Shown one piece after another: positions 41,354 to 49,053 of a DNA stretch of 64,000 nt (position 1 is its first letter; every line of letters begins with the position of its first letter). The DNA is from Iamia sp. SCSIO 61187 (lineage in GTDB: Bacteria; Actinomycetota; Acidimicrobiia; Acidimicrobiales; Iamiaceae), in assembly GCF_019443745.1 (NCBI RefSeq), contig NZ_CP050948.1:2856001-2920000 (forward strand), read 5' to 3'. Made by a program: the position numbers and the translations under genes. A model generated the notes under the pieces. The model saw nothing but the letters and a program-made list of their open reading frames with translations, did no database searches and was not told the origin of the DNA.

Positions 41354-43222
41354 ATGACCACGCCGGCCCCATCCACGATGGCCCGCACCCGACGGGCCGT
41401 GGCCACCGCCCTGGCCCTCGCCGTGGCGACGACCGCCGCCCTCGTGCTCGCCCCGGTCCCGGTGGCGGCCGCCGAGGGCGACGACTGCATGGTGATCCGG
41501 GCCCACGAGGTGTTCCTGGGCCGGGAGCCCACGGGGAGCGAGCTCCAGACGTGGGTCGTCGCCTTCGAGAGCGGGACGCCGCGGTACGCCCTCCCCCGGG
41601 CTCTGGCGGCGAGCGACGAGTGGCTCCAGGTCGAGGTCACCAAGATCTACCGGCAGGCCCTCGACCGCGACCCCGACGCCGATGGCCTCGCCTTCTGGGT
41701 CGAGGAGCTGCGGGCCGGTGCCCAGGTGACGCGCATCGCCAGCCGCATCTACGGCTCCGGCGAGTTCGCGACCCTCGCCGGCGGAACCGACGAGGGCGTC
41801 ATCACCGCCCTGTACGAGCGGATCCTCCACCGGTCCCCGTCCGACGACGACCTGGCCTACTGGCTCGGCGAGGCGGCGGTCCGGAGCAACGGCTCGATCG
41901 CCGCGTTCATGGTGGGATCGGTCGAGTCGCGGAACGACCGGGTCACCACGCTCTACCAGACGATCCTCGGGCGTGACCCCGAGCCGGACGGGCTCGTGTT
42001 CTGGTCCGAGCGCCTCCGCACCGTCAACGACGTCCGCCTCGCCGTCGACCTGGCGTCCAGCGGCGAGTTCTTCACCCGCGCCCAGGTGGGCTGTGGCGAG
42101 CCCCCGCCTCCGCCGCCACCGGAGGGCACCATCGCCTTCCAGGGACGAGGCTGGGGCCACGGTCGGGGCATGAGCCAGCACGGCGCCCTGGGCTACGCCG
42201 TCGACCACGGCTGGGGCACCGACGCGATCCTGGCCCACTACTACGGCGGGACGACCTCCGGCGTGGTGGCGGGCGATCCCCTCCAGCGCGTCTACCTGGT
42301 GGGCAGCGCCGGCACCGACCTCACCGCCACCCAGCCCGCCGGGCGCCTCCGGGTCGACGGGTGGGCCGGCGAGTGGGCCGCCGTCAGCGTGCGCCGCCTG
42401 AGCGCCACCGCCTACCGCGTCTACGCCGCGACGACGCCGGGCTGCAGCCCGTCGTGGACGCTCCTCGGCGAGACCACCGCGGCCGAGGTCGGCGTCGCCT
42501 CCACCGTGGCCCAGGGGGAGGACCCGGACCTGATGCTCCGGGACTGCCGCACGGGACGGTCCTACCGGGGCTCGCTCCGCAACGTCCGCACCGGCGGCAC
42601 CGTGGGCAGCGCCGTCGTCAACGTCGTCGGCACCGAGGACCTCCTGCGCGGCATCGTGCCCAGGGAGGTCTCGCCCTACTGGGCCGGCGTCGGCGGCGGC
42701 CAGGGCGCCGCCGCCGTGCGCGCCCAGGCCGTCGCGGCCCGGTCCTACCTGCTGGCGGGCGACCGCCGGTGGGGCTCGTGGGCGACCACGTGCGACAGCG
42801 CCACCTGCCAGGCCTACGGGGGGTTCGGCGCCGAGGACGCCCGGACCGACGCGGCCGTCGCCGCCACCGCCGGTGGGGTCCGCCTCACCTCCTCCGGCGC
42901 GGTGGCCCGCACCGAGTTCGGGTCGTCGAGCGGCGGGTGGACCGCGGGCGGCGCCTTCCCCGCCGTCGTCGACGAGGGCGACGACATCAGCCTCAACCCG
43001 TACCACTCCTGGACCGTCACCATGGACGAGTCCCGCATCGAGTCCGCCTACCCGGGGCGGGGCGACTTCCAGCGCTTCAGCGGCTTCGTGCGGAACGGCC
43101 TCGGCCCGCTGGGCGGGCGCGTCACCCGGGTCACCCTCGTCTTCGCCAGCGGCACCCTCACCCAGACCGGCGACCAGGTCCGCGCCGCCCTCGGCCTCAG
43201 GTCCGACTGGTGGGCCGCCTGA
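41354..43222 (+). CDS. Secreted DUF4214-repeat / SpoIID-LytB domain protein
   Basis: A 622-residue exported protein. Signal peptide about 1-39 (RRAVATALALAVATTAALVLA). Residues about 42-238 hold four DUF4214-type repeats (IYRQALDRDPDADGLAFWVE; LYERILHRSPSDDDLAYWLG; LYQTILGRDPEPDGLVFWSE). A Pro6 linker follows. The rest is a SpoIID/LytB domain with RGWGHGRGMSQHGALGYA, YYGGTT, EDLLRGIVPREVSPYW, AVRAQAVAARSYLL and a DSATCQAYGG motif. SpoIID proteins cleave peptidoglycan glycan chains. The fusion suggests a wall-associated hydrolase. It is divergent from relA and does not imply sporulation. Confidence 0.85.
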   Translation: MTTPAPSTMARTRRAVATALALAVATTAALVLAPVPVAAAEGDDCMVIRAHEVFLGREPTGSELQTWVVAFESGTPRYALPRALAASDEWLQVEVTKIYRQALDRDPDADGLAFWVEELRAGAQVTRIASRIYGSGEFATLAGGTDEGVITALYERILHRSPSDDDLAYWLGEAAVRSNGSIAAFMVGSVESRNDRVTTLYQTILGRDPEPDGLVFWSERLRTVNDVRLAVDLASSGEFFTRAQVGCGEPPPPPPPEGTIAFQGRGWGHGRGMSQHGALGYAVDHGWGTDAILAHYYGGTTSGVVAGDPLQRVYLVGSAGTDLTATQPAGRLRVDGWAGEWAAVSVRRLSATAYRVYAATTPGCSPSWTLLGETTAAEVGVASTVAQGEDPDLMLRDCRTGRSYRGSLRNVRTGGTVGSAVVNVVGTEDLLRGIVPREVSPYWAGVGGGQGAAAVRAQAVAARSYLLAGDRRWGSWATTCDSATCQAYGGFGAEDARTDAAVAATAGGVRLTSSGAVARTEFGSSSGGWTAGGAFPAVVDEGDDISLNPYHSWTVTMDESRIESAYPGRGDFQRFSGFVRNGLGPLGGRVTRVTLVFASGTLTQTGDQVRAALGLRSDWWAA

Positions 43223-43246
43223 GCCCCGGCGTCCGGGCAGGTCGCC

Positions 43247-43798
43247 TCAGTAGGTGACCAGGCTGGTGACGGGCACGTCGCCCAGCTGTGACCGTCCGTC
43301 GAGGAACGAGAGCTCGACGAGGAAGGCGAAGCCCGCCACCTCGGCCCCCAGCCGCTCGACCAGCCGGGCCGTGGCCGCCGCCGTGCCCCCGGTGGCGATG
43401 ACGTCGTCGACGACGAGCACCCGCTCGTCCGCCGCCACCGCGTCCCGGTGGACCTCGAGGGTGTCGGAGCCGTACTCGAGGGCGTAGGTCTCGGACTCGA
43501 CCTCCCACGGGAGCTTGCCCGGCTTGCGGACGGGCGAGAACCCCACCCGCAGGGCGAGGGCGACCGGCGGTCCGAGCAGGAAGCCACGGGCCTCCATGCC
43601 CAGCACCCGGTCGACCGGCCCGATGTCTCGCGCCACGGCCGCGGCCAGCGACTCGACGGCGTGGGCCAGCGCCGAGGCGTCGCCCAGCAGCGGGGTGATG
43701 TCGCGGAACAGCACTCCCGGTACGGGGAAGTCCGGGATCGGTCGGATGTGACGGGCCAGGTCGGCGGGGTCGTGCACGGCCGGGGGCCCGTCGGTCAT
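43247..43798 (-). CDS. apt: Adenine phosphoribosyltransferase Apt
   Basis: A 183-residue purine salvage enzyme making AMP from adenine and PRPP. Motifs: IPDFPVPGVLFRDITPLLGD, VLGMEARGFLLGPPVAL, PVRKPGKLPWEV and the PRPP loop VLVVDDVIATGGTAAAT. ATG 43798 overlaps the secF stop by 4 bp, so it is the last gene of secD-secF-apt, an order also known from other actinobacteria, where apt is often followed by relA. Confidence 0.95.
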   Translation of the reverse strand: MTDGPPAVHDPADLARHIRPIPDFPVPGVLFRDITPLLGDASALAHAVESLAAAVARDIGPVDRVLGMEARGFLLGPPVALALRVGFSPVRKPGKLPWEVESETYALEYGSDTLEVHRDAVAADERVLVVDDVIATGGTAAATARLVERLGAEVAGFAFLVELSFLDGRSQLGDVPVTSLVTY

Positions 43799-45003
43799 CG
43801 CCGCTTGCCCTTCTTGCGCGGCCGGGGCGGCGGGGTGCCCTTCGGGCGGGGCGGGGCGGCGCCCTTCGTCCGGGGCGCCGCTCCGGTGGCCGGGGCGGAC
43901 CCGGCCCCGGTGGGCGCCGGCTCCTTGGCCAGCGCCACGCCGCCGTCGGCGTCGTCGACCTTCGCCGGGGTGCCGGTCGACGGGCCGGTCGCCGCCTTGG
44001 CGCCCTTGCCCTCCAGGCGCTGGCGGAGGGTCCGGAACCGGGGCTCGCGCTCCTTGAGCAGGGCGAGCAGCGGCGAGGCGATGAAGATCGACGAGTAGGC
44101 GCCCGAGAGCTGGCCGATGAACAGGGCCAGGCCGAACTCCTGGAGGGTCGACGCCCCCAGCGCCAGGGACCCCACGACCAGCACCGACAGGATCGGCAAG
44201 ATGGCCGTGATCTGGGTGTTGAGCGACCGCATCAGGACCTCGTTCAGCGACCGGTCGACCATGTCGCTGTAGGTCATGCGGGCGTTGGCGGTGAGCAGCC
44301 GCGTGTTCTCGTCGACGCGGTCGAACACCACGATGCCGTCGTAGATCGAGAAGCCCAGGATGGTGAGGATCGCCACCACCGTCGCCGGGGTGACGGGCAG
44401 CTGGAGGAGGGCGTAGGCGCCGATGACCACGAGGATGTCGTGGACCAGGGCGCCCAGGGTCGCCATGGCCATCCGGAACTCGAACCGGATGGTGATGTAG
44501 ATCACGATGGCGATGAGGAAGACCACGAGGGCCTGCAGGGCCTTCCGGGAGATCTCCTCGCCCCAGGACGGGCCGACCTCGTTGATGGCGACCTCGTTGG
44601 CCTCGGCGCCGGTGAGCTCGACGAGGGCATCGACGACCTCGGCCCCCCGCTCCTGGCGCTCGGTGTCGTCGCCCTCGATGGTCGCGGTCTGGATCCGCAG
44701 GTCGTCGCCGACCTCCTGGACCTCGACCTCGGAGAAGCCCAGCTCGGAGACGGCGTCCTCGACGTCGGCGACGGTGGCGTCGCCGGCCGGGACCTCCCAC
44801 TGGTTGCCGCCGGTGAAGTCGATGCCCAGGTTCAGGCCGCCGCGGACCCCGAAGGCGGCCAGCCCGACGAGGATGAAGGCGGCGGACACGCCGAACCAGA
44901 TCCGCCACCGGGGCACGAAGGCGAACTCGGTCTCGCCGTGGTAGAGCCGCCGCAGGATGCCGCGCTTCGGTCCGGCCTGGCCGGTGGTCGGGGTGTCGCT
45001 CAC
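43795..45003 (-). CDS. secF: Protein translocase subunit SecF
   Basis: A 402-residue membrane protein of the SecDF complex that aids Sec-dependent export using the proton-motive force. Visible: RRLYHGETEFAFVPRW, first TM, GLNLGIDFTGGNQWEV, ALVVFLIAIVIYITIRFEFRM, ALVHDILVVIGAYALL, ILGFSIYDGIVVFDRVDEN (the conserved GYSINDTVVVFDR-type motif), MRSLNTQITAILPILSVLVV. The C-terminus is a basic Pro/Lys-rich tail (PRPKGTPPPRPRKKGKRR). GTG 45003 overlaps the secD stop by 4 bp. Confidence 0.95.
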   Translation of the reverse strand: MSDTPTTGQAGPKRGILRRLYHGETEFAFVPRWRIWFGVSAAFILVGLAAFGVRGGLNLGIDFTGGNQWEVPAGDATVADVEDAVSELGFSEVEVQEVGDDLRIQTATIEGDDTERQERGAEVVDALVELTGAEANEVAINEVGPSWGEEISRKALQALVVFLIAIVIYITIRFEFRMAMATLGALVHDILVVIGAYALLQLPVTPATVVAILTILGFSIYDGIVVFDRVDENTRLLTANARMTYSDMVDRSLNEVLMRSLNTQITAILPILSVLVVGSLALGASTLQEFGLALFIGQLSGAYSSIFIASPLLALLKEREPRFRTLRQRLEGKGAKAATGPSTGTPAKVDDADGGVALAKEPAPTGAGSAPATGAAPRTKGAAPPRPKGTPPPRPRKKGKRR

Positions 45004-47318
45004 GACGTCGCTCCTGCCTGGGCCCGGGGGGTGCGCCGGGCGCCGCCGCCCTCGTCGCCGCTGCGTCCCAGCCCGCGGGCCACGCCGAAGATCGGGTGCT
45101 CGGTGAAGAACCGGCTCCGGGCCAGCAGGGCGACCATGGGCCGGTCGAAGCAGTAGGCCACGAGGAGGTCCAAGACGACCGAGAGGCCGAGGAAGAAGGC
45201 GAAGCCGCGGACGGCGCCGACGGTGAGGTACCAGAGCAGGGCGGCGCCCATCAGCGAGGCGAGGTCGGCGGTGAGGATCGTCTTGAAGGCCTTCTGGAAC
45301 CCCTTCTCGGTCGAGGACCGCACGCTCTTGCCCAGGCGCACCTCGTCCTTGAGCCGTTCGAAGTGGACGACGTAGGAGTCCACGGTCGTGCCCACCGACA
45401 CCACGATGCCCACCACGCCCGACAGCGACAGGGTCAGGCCGCGGGTCGCCGAGAGCCAGCAGACCGTTCCGTACATCAGGGCGCTCCACACGCCGAGGCC
45501 GAGCACGACGACGACGCCGAGACCCCGGTAGTAGACGATGAGGTAGAGGGCCACGGCGGCGAGGCCGATCAGGCCGGCCAGGAGCCCGGCGCGCAGGGAG
45601 TCCTCGCCCAGGGTGGGCGACACCTGCCGCTCGGCGCTGCGGGTGAACTCCACCGGGAGGGCGCCGTAGCGGAGCTTGAGGGCCAGGTCCTTGGCCTCGC
45701 TCTCGGCGAAGCCGCCGTCGCCGCCCCCGCTGATCACGAAGTCGTCGTCGGCCAGGTTGGGGTCCCGCACCTGCGGCGCGGAGATGACCTCCTCGTCGAG
45801 GACGATGGCCATGAGGCCCGTGGGGCACGACGCCGCCACCGAGCTGCAGCCGTTCATCAGGGCGTTGGCCTCGTCGCGGCGGCTGCCCTTGATGGCGACC
45901 GACACGATCCAGCCCTGGCCGTCGGGCGAGAGCTCGGCCTGCGACTTGCTGAGCGCCTCCCCGTCGATCGACTCGGGGCCGACCTGGGTGCACGAGATCG
46001 GCTCGGCGTCGGGGTCGGGGCGGCTGGGGAAGGCGACGGCGGCGGCGGCCTCGGCCGACGGGTCGACGGGCGCCGTCGTCGTCGTGGTCTCCTCGGCCGG
46101 GGCCGTGGTCGTGGTCTCGTCGGTCGGCGCCGTGGTGGTGGTCTCGTCGGCCGGGGCGGTCGTCGTGGTGGTCTCCTGGCGGGCCAGCGGCGGCGCCGCG
46201 TACTCGCCGTCGACCGCGGGGGCGGCGCCGGCGGGGGCGGGACCGGCGGCGCCCTCCTCGCTGGTCGGGGGGGCCTCGGTGGACTCGGTCGGCGCCGGCT
46301 CGGTGGCGCCCGGGGCGGTGGTGGCGGTGTCCCCGGGCACCGTGGTGGCGCCGGGCTCGGTGCTGGTCGCCGGGTCCTCCGCCGGGACGCTGTCGGTCGG
46401 CGCCCCGGCGGCCCCGGCGACCCCGGCGGCGCACGGGTCGTCGCCGGCGGCAGCGGCCTCGGCGTCGTAGGGCAGGTTCTCGGCCAGCACCGGGCGGAAC
46501 TGCAGCTTCGCCGTCTCGCCCAGGATCTCCTGGGCCCGCTCGCGGTCCTCGATGCCGGGCAGGTCGACGACCACGTTGTCGCCCTGGCGGGTGACCTCGG
46601 GCTCGGCCACGCCCAGCCCGTCGATGCGGTTGCGGATGATCTCCATGGCCTGGTCGATGCTGTCGTCGGCCGGGTTGCCCTGGGCCGAGAGCACGACCGA
46701 GAAGCCACCCTGGAGGTCGAGCCCCAGCTGCGGCTCGGAGCCTGTGACGACGACCATGGTCAGCGAGAACACGGCCAGGGCCAGCACCGACGCCAGCGCA
46801 CCGAGGCCGCGGTTCCGCAGCCCGGTCAGCTTGCCCCGGCGCTCGAGGACGGTGCGGGCGGCGAGCAGGACGGCCCCCACCACCACGACGAGGGAGGCCC
46901 ACGCCCAGCCCGAGGGCGAGGTGTCGTCGATGGCCAGGGTGACGATGCGGGCCACTAGGAGGGCGACCACCAGGGCGAGGACGGCCTCGGCCTCGTACCG
47001 GCGGCGCCGGGCCCGGCGCGATCCCTTGGCCCCGGCCTTGGGGCGGGGCGGGGCCGCCTTCTTGGCCGCCCGGGCCTTGCTGGGCCGGGGCGGGGGGCCG
47101 CTCTTCTTCGGCGTCTCGGCCGCGGGCGTCGACGGCGCGGCCGCGGCGTCGTCGCCGTCGTCCTCGTCGCTCTCGGTCGCGTCGCCGTCGGTGCCGTCGT
47201 CCTCGGTGGCCTCGTCCGCCGCGGCGTCGTCCCCCGTGGGGTCGCCCTCGGTGGCGTCCCCCGCGGCGTCGGGATCGGTGGCGCCGTCGATCGGGTCGTC
47301 GTCGCGGCCGTCGCTCAT
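45000..47318 (-). CDS. secD: Protein translocase subunit SecD with N-terminal extension
   Basis: A 772-residue SecD, longer than usual. Residues 1-60 are very acidic (DEATEDDGTDGDATESDEDD), 65-107 basic/Pro-rich. Two extra TM helices follow (about 112-157) before the normal first helix (172-190) and EPQLGLDLQGGFSVVL. The P1 domain is split by a Thr/Pro-rich insert (46062-46176 repeats). The C-terminal TM bundle has VGIVVSVGTTVDSYVVHFERLKDE and AFKTILTADLASLMGA. YajC, normally just upstream, is absent in the window; the extra helices may replace it (inference). A shorter start inside the extension cannot be excluded. First gene of secD-secF-apt. Confidence 0.93.
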   Translation of the reverse strand: MSDGRDDDPIDGATDPDAAGDATEGDPTGDDAAADEATEDDGTDGDATESDEDDGDDAAAAPSTPAAETPKKSGPPPRPSKARAAKKAAPPRPKAGAKGSRRARRRRYEAEAVLALVVALLVARIVTLAIDDTSPSGWAWASLVVVVGAVLLAARTVLERRGKLTGLRNRGLGALASVLALAVFSLTMVVVTGSEPQLGLDLQGGFSVVLSAQGNPADDSIDQAMEIIRNRIDGLGVAEPEVTRQGDNVVVDLPGIEDRERAQEILGETAKLQFRPVLAENLPYDAEAAAAGDDPCAAGVAGAAGAPTDSVPAEDPATSTEPGATTVPGDTATTAPGATEPAPTESTEAPPTSEEGAAGPAPAGAAPAVDGEYAAPPLARQETTTTTAPADETTTTAPTDETTTTAPAEETTTTTAPVDPSAEAAAAVAFPSRPDPDAEPISCTQVGPESIDGEALSKSQAELSPDGQGWIVSVAIKGSRRDEANALMNGCSSVAASCPTGLMAIVLDEEVISAPQVRDPNLADDDFVISGGGDGGFAESEAKDLALKLRYGALPVEFTRSAERQVSPTLGEDSLRAGLLAGLIGLAAVALYLIVYYRGLGVVVVLGLGVWSALMYGTVCWLSATRGLTLSLSGVVGIVVSVGTTVDSYVVHFERLKDEVRLGKSVRSSTEKGFQKAFKTILTADLASLMGAALLWYLTVGAVRGFAFFLGLSVVLDLLVAYCFDRPMVALLARSRFFTEHPIFGVARGLGRSGDEGGGARRTPRAQAGATS
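46062..46176. repeat. Tandem repeats encoding TTTTAP units in SecD
   Basis: Four imperfect units of 27-30 bp encode ETTTTTAPAD, ETTTTAPTD, ETTTTAPAE and ETTTTTAPVD in the periplasmic-side domain of SecD. It is a low-complexity linker, likely prone to copy-number change. Confidence 0.7.
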
Positions 47319-47540
47319 CGCCGCCCTCGCCGGGGCGCGACAGACGGTCCGACGGGGGTCTCCGATGTCAGCGGCAGATGTGGCACACAGGGTCCGATCA
47401 GATCCGGGAAAACAGCCCGGGCGACCATAGTGCGCGGCCCTCAGGCGGCCGGTGCGCGCTGCGGTGGCCGCCGGCGACGGATCCCGAGCGATCCGTGGCG
47501 CCGGGTCCAGCGGGACCGGTCTGTGGCCCCGCGGGCGCGC

Positions 47541-47570
47541 CGGTGACCCGCCGGGTGGGGCGGGTCACCG
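47541..47570. other. 12-bp perfect hairpin in the tgt-secD gap
   Basis: CGGTGACCCGCC (47541-47552) pairs perfectly with GGCGGGTCACCG (47559-47570) around a GGGTGG loop. No T-run follows on either strand, so it is not a standard terminator. It could be a terminator-like end of tgt, a protein site or an RNA element. Confidence 0.55.
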
Positions 47571-47753
47571 GGGGTCGGGGGTGTGGTGCCGTGGTGGGCT
47601 GCCCGCGTCAGGCGGCGGGTTCTCGGGTCCCGGCCAGGGGGTGGCCGGTCCCGTCGGGCGGGTGGCCGGGTGCCCGGGTGGGGACGAAGGAGACGCAGTC
47701 CTTGTGGAGGCGTTCGCCGGTGGGTCCGTCGTCGGGGGGCACCTGGGGCATTC

Positions 47754-47870
47754 GATCGTGCACCTGGAGGGCCTGATCGGTCCCAGGAACGGTGGGGCCG
47801 AGGGGCGTGTCCCGTCCTCGGTACCGATCGTGGATCTGGGCGGCGTGATCGGTACCAGGTACGGCGGGGC
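47754..47870. repeat. Pair of 45-bp imperfect direct repeats, 72-bp period
   Basis: Units 47754-47798 and 47826-47870 share 37 of 45 bases with no gaps. Both start GATCGTG and contain TGATCGGT. A partial GATCGGCG continues after the second. They lie just downstream of tgt on its strand. Function unknown. Confidence 0.65.
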
Positions 47871-47931
47871 GGCCCGATCGGCGGCGCGGGCGCGTTCGTC
47901 GCGGACGGCACCCGGCCCGGCGTCCACCGGC

Positions 47932-49053
47932 TCAACCCCAGACGGTGAGCACCTCGGCTCGCCAGGCGTCCAGGCGCTGCTCGCGGATGGCGTCGGTGGT
48001 GCGGGCCACGAAGCGGAGCAGCCACGAGACGTTGTGGATCGTGAGCAACCGGTACGCCGACAGCTCGCCCACCTGCATCAGGTGGCGGAGGTAGCCCCGC
48101 GAGTAGCGGGCGCACGTGGGGCAGGGGCAGGTCTCGTCGACCGGCCCGGGGTCGCGGGCGTTGGCGACCCGCTTGACGTTGAACCGGCCGGCGTCGGTGA
48201 GCAGCGTGCCGTGGCGGGCCAGGCGGGTGGGCAGGACGCAGTCGAACATGTCCACGCCCAGGGCGATGGCCTCCACCAGGCTGGCCGGGTCGCCGACACC
48301 CATGAGGTAGCGGGGCTGGTCCTCGGGGAGACCGGCCAGGGCGGCGGCCAGGGCCGGGAGCATCTCGGCCCGGCTCTCCCCCACCGACAGCCCGCCGATG
48401 CCGTAGCCGTCGAAGCCGACGTCGGTGGTCCAGCGGGCGCTGGCGGCGCGCAGGGCCGGGTCGATGCCCCCCTGGACGATCCCGAACTGCGCCTGCACCA
48501 GCCCCCGCTCGGCGCTGGTCGCCTCGGCGGCGAGGAAGGCGGCGCGGCCCCGCTCGGCCCACCGGGCGGTCCGCTCGGCCGCCGCCCGCACCACCCGGTC
48601 GGGGGCGGGGAGCCCGGGGCACACGTCGAGCACCATCTGGATGTCGGCGCCGATGTCGGCCTGCACCGCCACCGCCGTCTCGGGCGACAGATGGTGGCTG
48701 CTGCCGTCGTAGGTCGAGCGGAAGAGGGCCCCGTCGTCGTCGACCTTCGGGGCCAGGCTGAAGATCTGGTAGCCGCCGGAGTCGGTGAGGCTGTGGCCGT
48801 CCCAGCCGGTGAAGGCGGCCAGCCCGCCCAGCTCGCGCACCACGTCGGCCCCGGGGCGCAGCATCAGGTGGTACGTGTTGGCCAGCACGACCGGCGGGGC
48901 GAGGGCGTCGAGGTCGTCGGCCCCGAGGGACCGCACCGAGCCGCGGGTCCCGACGGGCATGAAGGCCGGGCTGGGGAAGCTGCCCCGCGCTGTGACCACC
49001 CGGCCGGCGCGGGCGGCGCCGTCGCGGGCCTCGACCTCGACGGTGGCCTTCAC
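47932..49053 (-). CDS. tgt: tRNA-guanine transglycosylase Tgt
   Basis: A 373-residue enzyme that swaps guanine-34 for preQ1 in tRNAs with GUN anticodons. Motifs: FMPVGTRGSVRSLGADDL, NTYHLMLRPG, DSGGYQIFSLA with the Asp catalyst region, VQGGIDPALRA, GYGIGGLSVGE, MGVGDPASLVEAIALGVDMFDCVLPTR (nucleophile Asp), and the zinc site CPCPTCARYSRGYLRHL ending in His. GTG 49053 overlaps the queA stop by 4 bp. With queA it makes and installs queuosine; it is the last gene of this minus-strand run. Confidence 0.96.
   Translation of the reverse strand: MKATVEVEARDGAARAGRVVTARGSFPSPAFMPVGTRGSVRSLGADDLDALAPPVVLANTYHLMLRPGADVVRELGGLAAFTGWDGHSLTDSGGYQIFSLAPKVDDDGALFRSTYDGSSHHLSPETAVAVQADIGADIQMVLDVCPGLPAPDRVVRAAAERTARWAERGRAAFLAAEATSAERGLVQAQFGIVQGGIDPALRAASARWTTDVGFDGYGIGGLSVGESRAEMLPALAAALAGLPEDQPRYLMGVGDPASLVEAIALGVDMFDCVLPTRLARHGTLLTDAGRFNVKRVANARDPGPVDETCPCPTCARYSRGYLRHLMQVGELSAYRLLTIHNVSWLLRFVARTTDAIREQRLDAWRAEVLTVWG

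Larger units (their letters stand above)
47319..47931. other. 613-bp intergenic region upstream of secD
   Basis: No convincing gene on either strand. It holds GGCAGATGTGG at 47373-47383 (shared with the menD/menH palindrome), a 12-bp perfect hairpin at 47541-47570, and a 45-bp repeat pair at 47754-47870. Open frames across it on both strands are low-complexity Pro/Arg or Gly-rich and look like GC-rich shadow frames. It is the longest gap in the window and may hold regulatory DNA for secD or a small RNA. Confidence 0.55.

Noticed and set aside
41354-43222. SpoIID domain as evidence of sporulation
   Set aside because: SpoIID/LytB domains are common in non-sporulating bacteria and no other sporulation gene is present.
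47565-47927. A 120-codon minus-strand open frame spanning the repeat pair
   Set aside because: Low-complexity Pro/Arg-rich product; no start signal or relationship to known proteins. An in-frame peptide repeat follows from the DNA repeat of period 72 bp, so it is kept only as a possibility in the finding.
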